Part shown: positions 47,175-55,964 of the stretch, one piece after another
How positions within the stretch are numbered: position 1 is the stretch's first letter
Layout: each line of letters begins with the position of its first letter
Origin: Plasmopara viticola
Taxonomy: Eukaryota > Oomycota > Peronosporomycetes > Peronosporales > Peronosporaceae
Length of the DNA: 64,000 nt
NCBI GenBank assembly: GCA_001695595.3
Contig: MBPM02000074.1
Span: 186,001-250,000 of the forward strand
Direction: 5' to 3'
The notes under the pieces: generated by a model
The model's database searches: none
What the model saw: the letters and a program-made list of their open reading frames with translations, nothing else
Told to the model about the DNA's origin: nothing
Position numbers and translations under genes: made by a program

Positions 47175-47363
47175 ATGCGTTTGCCAGCTGCTTCTCTACT
47201 TCCTGCACCTGAGATGACCGTGGCGTCAACTATATATGTTGATGTAGTTGAGCTTGCCAAGAGTTTGCAGGGTGTTCATGGTGATGTTACTGCGGAAGAA
47301 TACGTCAAAGTTGCGTGGAAAGTCGCGGTTTCGAAAAGTATCTTTCGGATAAGTTGCATCTGA
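47175..47363 (+). other. Coding-like fragment inside the TIR element, opposite strand
   Basis: The plus strand holds an open frame of 62 codons with a coding-like composition (TVASTIYVDVVELAKSLQGV, then EEYVKVAWKVAVSKS). It points the other way from the coiled-coil fragment and ends next to the right TIR. I do not recognise the family. It may be a second captured piece; chance remains possible. Confidence 0.3.
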
Positions 47364-47486
47364 GATTGGTGTAGCATATGAGAATTGATATCACGACTGA
47401 GAATTAACCCTCCAGCCAATGACAGAGAAGAAATGCCAATCAATTCAATTCATATAAACATCAGTGCCTGCCCGGTATCATTTCCC

Positions 47487-50400
47487 TAAATATTATCTGG
47501 ATGTTTTGGAACAGCTATCTAGAAGGCATTTTTTTTAATTGTATCATTACCTCGCACGCCAACTCGCCACATAAATTTAATTGTAAAAGAAGTTGGAGTG
47601 AATTTGGAGCGTCCAAATAAATTTAAGTACATTACTATCGTTTTAGGTTCAGTCTTTTAGTTGCGCACGTTGATCTTCAAGGCCGGTGACAGTGAATGGT
47701 CGTTGACCGAGAGAATGTATGTCTTCCCTACGCCTCCTCTGTGCAAAGTGCTGTGTTAACCCGTCACATCTGGCAGCACTTGAGGAAGTCATACATAGAT
47801 AGGAAGACTAACTTTCTGAACAATATAGTGCTACTTGATAAATATGCGATTTCAAGATAGATGAATTCATTTTTCATTAACAGAGCTAACGACCTCTATT
47901 CGTGCATCAGTATTTGAAGGGGCTGTACTCACGGGTGCTCAAGGGTAGCCACGTACTTAAAGCTCGATAGTGCAGGCACTAACGATAAAAGCGGTGATTC
48001 AAATGATTCTTTAGGACATAGACAGGCTTGCTCCTCTAGAATGATGTGGATGGGCGGTTATTTGGCGTACTGGATGGTGTCCGTGGGCCCGCTTGTTCGA
48101 ATCAAGTCTTAGGATCGTCGAAAGCTACCATCCGCTGCTTTGTGGGCACAAGCAAGGGCCCATGATTCGCGCCTACCGCAAAGGGGCCAACGGCGTCTCC
48201 TTTAAGACTTTGGCCATGAAGCTTTATAAAAAAAAGAGTAGTCTGAGCCAGATATCTTGCCACTAGTCGCGATTGTGGAAGCACTTTACATCCGTATAAA
48301 GGGTTTGGCTAATACATATGACAGGAAGCGGGCATTTCAGATCGTAAATAATTAAGTAGCAGCGTTATACTGCTAGGTGTTGAAAATAGGTCGACTGAAG
48401 AACTTCGTGAAAACGATGAGAAGGGTCTATTTCGGCTGGACTGGGTAATGAGGAGGCTCTAGACGTCTCTAAAATTGAAGATTTCCCAGCACAGGTCCTG
48501 GACATCGACAAGTATAGTTGGAGTTTAAATACGGTAACAAGAATAGCACAAGTCATCCAGAATGAGTGGGATAATGGCACAAGTATTAGCCGCCAATTTC
48601 TCGCAAAGGCTTGATATGTGCCATGATTTTACATACGGCCCTTCAAGAATAATCCTGGAGAGGTAGACGGCCGAAATCATTTTGGGGGGTGCTAAAGTAT
48701 TTGAAACGTTTCTGGGTGACTGCATAAGTTTCCCTTATAGCGTCAACTGCCAAATATGCTAAATATGGCGCTGTAAATGTTGGGCATGGGTGGGTAACAT
48801 AGCCTAGCCAACTGCAAGTACAAATTCAGCAAGCAGTTTGCAAATTCAATGAGTATAAAGGACCACAGGTTGGTTCAAAGTGCAAGTGGCAAAGATCTGC
48901 AAGCGAGCAGTGCTTTTTTTTTTGTAACGAAAGACCACAAGCGGCCGGTATCATAGCCCCGCTTTGAGAAAACCTACGTGTCTCGAACAAACACACGATT
49001 GACAGAAGGAGAGACAATAGCCAATTCAGCTGGCCGTTGTGTCTCGATGTAGGTTTCTGAACCTCGATAAATCGATGGCAACGAACTTTTGGCTAAATCT
49101 CAATCCGGAAACATTTGCAACGGTGTTTCCAAAGATTAAGATTTGTGGCAAAGATATAGGGTGATCCTTGATTTTAAATGGACAGTTCTTGTCAAGCAAT
49201 ATAGATAGTATACGTTGTGTTTAGTCGTAAAGTGGTCTAAGCAAAACCAGGTCGGATCAAACCCAATAAGTGCGATAGGGCTAAGATCGAAAACGCTTTT
49301 CTTCAAACGCTTGGCGGTCAATTCGATTAGAAAACTCACGCTCGCATCACCAACAGAGCTCATCACTTATCCAGGATATAGAAAGATTGGGCTCTATAAG
49401 ATGTCGCGGCTTAACTGCAAGGACTGGTATTTGAACGTACATTCGGCCGCGCAGAAGCTGCTCATTTTAAGTACTGCACAAGGTCGAGGCGGGCGTAGCC
49501 TTCTCTGGCGCTCCCTGACCACTACCTTATATGTAGTAAGTAGATGCGCTATCGTGGGTATCGAGAGTTTCTTGAGGAGTAAAATAATTTTTCCAATGCA
49601 CAAAGCTCGTGGAAGCTGCTGATATAGTTCCGGAACGACTGGTCGAACTTTGCTAGAACTAGACGCAACGGGCGTTTCGTCCCAAAGTCATCGTCTTTCG
49701 GCCACGCGCTGGGGTATGTCAGGACCAACTCTATACTCACTGGATATGGTAACTTCGCCTAAGGCTTCTTCGTGTTTCTAGCGGACGGAGAAAAGGCTAG
49801 TGTGTATGATGTTTAACTCCTGAAGGCGGAAGTGTCTGGTGGTAAAACGATAGGCGTGTGCTCTTCACCGCGGTGAAGGGGGGAAGGTCTTTTTAAGTCA
49901 TATTAATCTAAACGACTCTCTGTAGAACAAGCATTTTGATGCTTACCGCTCGCGGTATAGACGCAGTCTTTGTTGCTAGTGCAGACTTAGACGCAAAGAT
50001 CGACTTTGGTGCAAAGGTACCCATTTGTAGCCGAATAATTTTTCTTCGAAGCTGGCTTCTCCGTCTCAAAATGGTCAAGCTGATCGACAGTCTTCTTTGC
50101 TGCCTATTTGGAAAGCGTCATGACTTAATCGACTTTTGTTTAGTAGTCAACTAGAGTTGGTTAGCACTTATCCATAAAAGATTTGGTTCGCTCAACACAA
50201 AGACCGTTTTTTAATAGACAAAGCTGACTTCTCGGCACCCTATCGGTATTAAACCTATCCGCACATCGAGGGATTTGTAGCTCGTGCCTGAATTTCGGAA
50301 CTCGATTCATTAGGATCAAATTGCGATGATCATCGCATCGAATAAATTAGCTCTTAAAAGCACGAACCTTTGCATACGTCGATCCCCTTAACACCACAGG

Positions 50401-50770
50401 CAGTGACCGGTCGTTCATTGAAAACGCGTAAAATCTTCCTGCAGAGGACGACACCAATTGGCTACTCGCCCATCTTTGCCTTCAACTGCTTATCCGTAAA
50501 AAATCTGGCCGGGAAAACTGACGACGTGCAAACTGGGAGGTAGTAACATGAAAAACATTGCTGTTCAGTCACGAGTACAAAGAAAGTGCGAGGAGACAAT
50601 AAATCGCTCTGACTTTTATCACGAGTCCAAAGAAATTGCGAGGAGACGATTAACCGCCACCTTTTAGTTTTGCAAAAAGATTAATTACCGAACCAAAACA
50701 AAGAAAATCAAAAACGTTTCACGTCTCTTATCCAAATATCTAAGCAGCACCGACTTTAGACCATGATATT
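47487..50770. other. Gene-free tract with unrecognised coding debris
   Basis: No supported gene. Near 48110-48250 and 48480-48700 the plus strand shows coding-like runs (GVSFKTLAMKLYKKKSS; NGTSISRQFLAKA) broken by stops, probably another transposon relic, but no domain is recognised. A 50-bp tandem duplication lies at 50569-50668. Confidence 0.4.
50569..50668. repeat. Imperfect tandem duplication, 2 x 50 bp
   Basis: TCACGAGTACAAAGAAAGTG (50569) and TCACGAGTCCAAAGAAATTG (50619) open the two copies, both continuing GCGAGGAGAC. It lies about 100 bp beyond the stop codon of the secreted-protein gene. Confidence 0.85.
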
Positions 50771-52408
50771 CTAAAACAAAAGGATCGAAGCAAGAGCCAG
50801 CAATGTCGGCAAGAGCGCCGCCGAGACGCTGCTTGCAGCAGAGCTCGAGGTGCCGCCACCAGGCGTGGATGAGTTTTTGGAAGTGGAACTGTTCGTCGAC
50901 GCGTCGCCAGTCCCACCATTTTCACCCACCGCTTTGGCTAAAGTGGGGAATGTCCAATCACTCGGTGGCGTTTCGCACCCTTCCGAAGTCGAGTTGCAGA
51001 CTGTACACGTAGAGCCGTACAATTCCCGCTTGCACCCAGAGTTCGAGTTGCATAATTCAACGTTACGATAGCAAGGCGGATTTTCGGCCGCAAGCTCTTG
51101 TGGAGAAGGTAGAGGCAGCATGTGTTTGATCACGCTCGAGCTCAGGCTAGACGTCTGAATGAGTCCATTCGTCAGGTTTGCGTAGGCCTCGACGAGCTTG
51201 GTTGCACGCTCAGCATTAGCCTCCTCGTCTTGTGGATTATCCCAAAAGGAAATGCCATCAATCCAGACGCCATCCGCCGTGGCTTGAAACTCAACGCCGC
51301 CATCATCACAGAACTCTGTAAAGTTGCGGTACGTTTCGCCAGTCGTATTACTCACCATTGACGTGATGCCGACCAAGTCGTCGATCGTGATAAAGCCTAG
51401 TACGCGGTAGGCGTACGTACAGTCGACGCCATTTGGCATGACACCAATGTCACAAAGACCCGTGCGCGTACTCGCGCGACATTCGGATGTCTTGTCTGTC
51501 CACTCCTTGAGGGGACACGAGTTTGGATATGAGTACCAGACATTATTGCGATACGGGGCACGTGGGTCGGTTTCCTTGGTGGTACCACCCACAAACGGAC
51601 CAACTTCGGGTTCACCTTCGTCACCGTTAAAGTAGTAGCACGCCGTTGGGATGACTTCCCCGCCCGACGACGTAGTCGAGCTTGGTGTACAGCGCCCTGC
51701 ATCCATGGCGACCATCGTCCCATACTCGTGTTGACTCGCCGTTTCCCCGTAGAGAGCCAGCGACTCGTTCGTCTGAGCAATGGCCATTTCGTAAAACACA
51801 ATGTAGGCCATTTCATTCTTGCGCGTGCAGCGATCTTCAGACGAGCGTGTGTCGTAGTTAATCCCTTCGGCCTGTACGTACATGAGCGCACCTTCCACAG
51901 ATGCCGTGTTAACAGTGTCCATAAGCCCCACGTAAGCATCGTTAGCCTTGTCGTAATAGCTTGACACAAAACGCTGTAGCTCGTCATTCCACACGGGCAT
52001 GTCGCTCTGCACACGGGCTTGTACCACGTGCACGGGGGACATGTGGTACGAATCCGATGCGACGGTCGACGACTTCAACGAGCTCATGAAGTCATTGGCT
52101 GAGCCAGACGACGTTTGCGTTGCCGTCGAGGACGTTGACGTTGAAGCGGACTTGGTCGACGGCGTACTGGTCGAGTTCGAGGATGTGGACGAAGTGGACG
52201 GCGACGTGTTCTGACTGGACGGCGTTGTGGTTGTCGTCGTAGACGGCGAATTGGACGAACTCGGCTCGGTCACGTCGTCCGTGTCGGGCGTCTCGTTCAA
52301 GTCGGACACGTCGTTCGCGTCATTAACGTCGGGTGTTTGACTCGCAGATTGGGCCTGGACGGACACGGAAAAGGCCGCCAAGAGAGCAAGCGACGTGAAG
52401 ACCTTCAT
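50771..52408 (-). CDS. Secreted cysteine-rich protein, GPI-anchor candidate, family not recognised
   Basis: The intronless gene encodes 545 residues from the ATG at 52408, the only start that gives a signal peptide (MKVFTSLALLAAFSVSVQA, cut before QSA). Residues ~20-110 are acidic then Ser/Thr-rich, a stalk likely to be O-glycosylated. Residues ~120-450 are a globular part with many cysteines, N-glycosylation sites (NES, NTT, NFT, NLT) and motifs such as DGVWIDGISFWDNP and PNGVDCTYAYRVLGF. A compact Cys cluster follows (CYRNVELCNSNSGCKRELYG, then CTVC). A second Ser/Thr/Gly-rich linker leads to a hydrophobic end (LLPTLLALASILLF) typical of GPI signals. It is therefore probably wall- or surface-bound. 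I do not know the family; an enzyme, adhesin or effector role cannot be told apart. Confidence 0.9.
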   Translation of the reverse strand: MKVFTSLALLAAFSVSVQAQSASQTPDVNDANDVSDLNETPDTDDVTEPSSSNSPSTTTTTTPSSQNTSPSTSSTSSNSTSTPSTKSASTSTSSTATQTSSGSANDFMSSLKSSTVASDSYHMSPVHVVQARVQSDMPVWNDELQRFVSSYYDKANDAYVGLMDTVNTASVEGALMYVQAEGINYDTRSSEDRCTRKNEMAYIVFYEMAIAQTNESLALYGETASQHEYGTMVAMDAGRCTPSSTTSSGGEVIPTACYYFNGDEGEPEVGPFVGGTTKETDPRAPYRNNVWYSYPNSCPLKEWTDKTSECRASTRTGLCDIGVMPNGVDCTYAYRVLGFITIDDLVGITSMVSNTTGETYRNFTEFCDDGGVEFQATADGVWIDGISFWDNPQDEEANAERATKLVEAYANLTNGLIQTSSLSSSVIKHMLPLPSPQELAAENPPCYRNVELCNSNSGCKRELYGSTCTVCNSTSEGCETPPSDWTFPTLAKAVGENGGTGDASTNSSTSKNSSTPGGGTSSSAASSVSAALLPTLLALASILLF

Positions 52409-54169
52409 TCGATTGGAGTGTAATCTATCGACTCAAACGCAAAGTGCACACGAGAAGGCAAATTGAAGTGTGACTTGCGATAGACGGGAGACGCCCACGT
52501 ACATTTTTCGACATTGAGCCAGTTCGTGTAATGAAAAGTTGAGACACAGAAAGCGCAAGGAGACGACGACGACATGATTTTTTGCAGATGGACTGGATAT
52601 GTATGTTACCCTCAACAGAGCGCTTTTTTATGAAAGGACGAGTACAATTTATGCTGCTTCAATTGTCAAAGGGACACATTGCGTCAGAATGTAAAAGTTG
52701 TTGGTCGGAGTGTGCTACTGTCACATAAAGTATGGACCGGTTGTTTATAAATTATACTCTTAGGATCCTTTCGATACTACTGACTGTCCAGAACATTGTT
52801 TTGCCGTTTCTGCTCCATACCAAGGCTTTTTCGATGTGTATTTATTGCGAGGCGCATGTCATTTTGTGCCAGCGCAGCAAAAAGAGACGTCGATGCTATT
52901 TAATTCTTTGGTTGTTGGCAAAACTCATGCTGAGCTGCATGAGTTGCTGCGAGGTGGCAAGCGAAGTGAAGGCTGTCCCATTGACCGCTTTAAGTTATAA
53001 AAGCTCTTAGCGTAAATTAGTCACGTGGTGTTCAATACAGACCGCGATGAAGTACCAAGAAATTTCCACTAATATCAGCTATCAAGTAATTTCTCTGATA
53101 ATCACCGAAGTTTTCTCAAGCGTCTTTAGTTCGTACAAAAAACGCTTTTACACGGCATTTTGATACTACTACTGGCAAAGCTGCGTTAACTTGCTTTGTG
53201 TTGCAACAGTAGCGTGACTATAAACTCATGTTGATATTCAACCTTTTACAAAGTCGAAATCCGAGGGCGCTCGATTACATACATGGCTTCGTGCTGTCAA
53301 TACGAAAGATAGATCCCGCACTCCGTGCCTTTTCTGCTATCAGAGAATTGAGAGAGGTCATCATTTATTGGCTTATGCGCTTATCAACCGGTTCCCCAAG
53401 GAAAAACAATGGAGCTGCATGGAGACTGATGTTTGCTCAGAACAGCTAAATCTTTCCCATGTCCACATCCCAGCAAAATCAAATACTTGTCTTTCTAAAA
53501 TTGTCTCAACTTTAGGAAAAACTTTCTTAGAAAATACATGCTGTCCTTGTGCTCTGCAAACAGTTTGAACGCAAAACTATTATAAAGCTCTCTTAGTCAC
53601 ATGTTACTTCCTGTTGAGTTGTCGTACTTCCGAAATGATCAGGTCGATCGAGCCGTTGCAACAAGCATGCAGCTTGCTCGATAATTTTGTCTGATAGAGT
53701 TCTGCTTCGTCAACAAGATTAGTCTTAACTTCCTGGAAGTGTCGCGATTACGATATGCTTGGTATGTTGACCGGCTTCACCGACGTCGTCCATAAAAATG
53801 GTCTCCACAAAACTGCATTCGGTCCTGGCCTTAAAGTCTTCCATCACGCTTATTTAATTCCAAGCTGTCTTTTACGAGCGATCACTTGCCAGTATCATGT
53901 TGACTTTGAACAACACTAAAGCCTATCACACCCATTTCATGTGCCAATCATCGCTTTCTTTGCCAAAAGGCTATGAATTAGGACAAAATCCAAAGCTTAA
54001 AAGTATTGGTCCACAAAGTCTGCTTCCATCGCAGATTCTTTGTCTTACTTTTATGAATACAGTCCTTCAGGTCGCCTAGCCCATAGCTCGATGTATGCCG
54101 TGAAGTTTGTTAAGTATACTAGGCGAGGCAATGCTGCTCGTGATGTAATTTTCGGTGTCCGCTCATTGC
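52409..54169. other. Gene-free tract
   Basis: The first 200-300 bp are the upstream region of the secreted-protein gene. The rest has only short frames (up to 92 codons) without recognisable motifs. Confidence 0.45.
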
Positions 54170-54454
54170 TTATGACATTGCAATTTCTCGCGCAGTTATA
54201 AAACGCCTCGAGAAGCTGAAGCGCGTGCTCACGGAAATTTCTACGTGTGCTCTTCGCTTAATGTCATTATCGATCAGTGTAGCAAAAAGCCCTAAATGGC
54301 TTTTCCTTGGCTGACCCGCCAACTTCTGGCAGACGCGCTCGCGTCGTCGAGATTGAAGTGGTAAATTTTTTTTCATTCGGAGCAGCAATTTGCGCACGTC
54401 CGCCACCCCGTTGGACTCTGGCAACTTTGTAGACACTCGCATGTGGTCAGCCAT
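54170..54454 (-). CDS. Small basic hypothetical protein, 94 residues
   Basis: The frame opens at an ATG at 54454 (MADHMRVSTKLPESNG) and is rich in Lys and Arg (KLLLRMKKNLPLQSRRRERV). It starts about 320 bp beyond the end of uL3m on the same strand, at the edge of a gene island, and its composition is more gene-like than the flanking desert. No homologous family is recognised, and no signal peptide or membrane helix is seen. It could be a real small gene, a first exon, or a chance frame. Confidence 0.35.
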   Translation of the reverse strand: MADHMRVSTKLPESNGVADVRKLLLRMKKNLPLQSRRRERVCQKLAGQPRKSHLGLFATLIDNDIKRRAHVEISVSTRFSFSRRFITAREIAMS

Positions 54455-54774
54455 CGTTTGGTTTAACAGATTGATCTCGGCATGTAGATGGGCGATGATT
54501 GGTATGGTATAAAGTTTACACTATAAACAAGAGAACCTGGGAAAGGGAGTCTGAGTATTAAGCGCTTTTGCCAAGAAAATCAGAAAAACGACCCAAATAT
54601 TGATTACTGTACTTTCTTAAGAACGCCACTAGCGGAAAGATCCAACGATAAATGAAAAATCATTTTGAACCGATATCGTACCGATAGTAACCCGGCACGG
54701 CTTTGGCTGATAATAGCAAGTTCATGGAATTGCAGAACAACTTATTGCCAGTACTGAACTTTCTGGTTATTGCT

Positions 54775-55665
54775 CTAGTTTTCGTCATAGTGGTATGGAT
54801 CAAAATCACCATGCGGTGCAAGTATCTCCGACGGAAGCGCCTCATCCTTCGCCCGGACAAAGGTTGGGTAGGGTAGCGACAAATCAAGCTTTTTCTTGCG
54901 CGCATCTGTGACACGAACGATGCCACCATTGTTTCCAGGTACACTACCTTTAACGTAGATGAGATTGCGCTCCACGTCGATTTTTGCGATCCAAAGGTTG
55001 TCACGCGTGACACGTTTGCCACCCATGCGTCCAGGCATCTTTTTTCCCTTAAATACTTTACCCGGATCCTGGCACTGACCAGTTGACCCCATATGACGCT
55101 GCGTTTTTGAGTTACCGTGCGAGGCCGGTTGACCTGCGAAATTATGCAACTTCATAACGCCTTGAAAGCCTTTGCCTTTGCTGATGCCGCACACGTCGAC
55201 GTACTGACCAGGATTAAAGTGAAGCGCCGAAAGGGTCATTCCTAGTGGAAGAATCGCATCCTCTGATACGCGAAATTCTTGAAGCTGGCGCTTTGCTGAT
55301 ACACCTGCCTTCGCTAGGTGGCCCAGCACTGGCTTAGTCACGTTTTTAGGTTTTCGCAAGCCAACTCCAAGCTGCAGCGCATTAAATCCGTGACGATCCG
55401 CCGTTTTCACCTGTGTCACCTGGCACTCCTCTACCTGCAATACTGTGCAATTGTGGCGGTACCCAAAGTGGTCCCACACGGGCATCATACCGATCTTGAC
55501 AGCCAGTAGGCCCGTGCGCTTCTTCCCATGCGACAACACGCCAGCTGCAGAGTCGAGAGAAGTTGCAGCAGACGTTGAGGCCGTAAATAAAGTCGATGAA
55601 TGCATTGAAGTTTGCCAAAATTTTCTGTTACTGCCGCGCACAAGCGCACCCGATCCGCGCCACAT
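54775..55665 (-). CDS. MRPL3: Mitochondrial large-subunit ribosomal protein uL3m
   Basis: The ATG at 55665 (MWRGSGALVRGSNRKFWQTS) gives 296 residues and a basic, Ser-rich N-terminus fitting a mitochondrial targeting peptide; upstream in-frame codons lack an ATG. The L3 fold is clear: TGLLAVKIGMMPVWDHFG, the long-loop motif SKGKGFQGVMKLHNF, then ASHGNSKTQRHMGSTGQ and GRMGGKRVT, and VKGSVPGNNGGIVRVTDA near the end. The G-x-KGK-x-FQG and HG...RxxGSxG signatures are those of bacterial and organellar L3, not the cytosolic form. uL3 shapes the peptidyl-transferase centre of the ribosome. No introns. It is divergent from the nexin gene, with 299 bp between the start codons. Confidence 0.95.
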   Translation of the reverse strand: MWRGSGALVRGSNRKFWQTSMHSSTLFTASTSAATSLDSAAGVLSHGKKRTGLLAVKIGMMPVWDHFGYRHNCTVLQVEECQVTQVKTADRHGFNALQLGVGLRKPKNVTKPVLGHLAKAGVSAKRQLQEFRVSEDAILPLGMTLSALHFNPGQYVDVCGISKGKGFQGVMKLHNFAGQPASHGNSKTQRHMGSTGQCQDPGKVFKGKKMPGRMGGKRVTRDNLWIAKIDVERNLIYVKGSVPGNNGGIVRVTDARKKKLDLSLPYPTFVRAKDEALPSEILAPHGDFDPYHYDEN

Positions 55666-55964
55666 GCTTATTGAAGCTTCCTTTACAACCACAGAATATA
55701 ACGAATTATGGCATATGGTACATAATCTTTTGTGTTCCACACAAAAGTCGCATGCCTAATAATTTGTCACACCATCTTCCACGCGTACACGCTGTGCCCG
55801 CGCGCCTTTCTACTCCTGATTGCAAGGATCCGAGTGTATGCCGTAAGGTCTCACTATTCTCTCTTTATCCGTGCGGTTTTGTACGTGCAAACATTTGCAG
55901 AACGTGTAACGCAGTGATCGATTCCGCTCCCGTTTTCTGTTTGACCATCATTTTCTGAAGTTCA
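55666..55964. promoter_or_regulatory. Divergent promoter region between uL3m and the nexin gene
   Basis: Only 299 bp lie between the start codons. Near the nexin end, TCATTTTCT at 55948-55956 fits the oomycete initiator consensus TCAYTYY and lies just 8 nt before the ATG. That would leave a very short leader, so the true start may lie further upstream. Confidence 0.45.

Larger units (their letters stand above)
46433..47486. mobile_element. Non-autonomous TIR element (1.05 kb) carrying coiled-coil gene fragments
   Basis: Left TIR 46433-46551 and right TIR 47389-47486 are inverted copies, about 93% identical. The tips read GGGAGATGATACCGGGCAGG and GGGAAATGATACCGGGCAGG; the inner ends share CAGTCGTGATA. 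The left copy has a 21-bp internal duplication of the GGGCAGGCAC region. Between the TIRs no transposase is found, only coding-like fragments of other genes. AATATT occurs just outside both tips but is offset, so a target-site duplication is not proven. The GGGA(G/A) tip recalls the two elements at 23-28 kb. Confidence 0.8.

Noticed and set aside
51397..52014. 205-codon frame inside the secreted-protein gene
   Set aside because: Alternative frame of the same strand; the main frame has a signal peptide, ordered cysteines and a GPI signal.
53228..53568. Two overlapping plus-strand frames (73 and 66 codons)
   Set aside because: No motif, and continuation in all frames is full of stops. Could be transposon debris but cannot be assigned.
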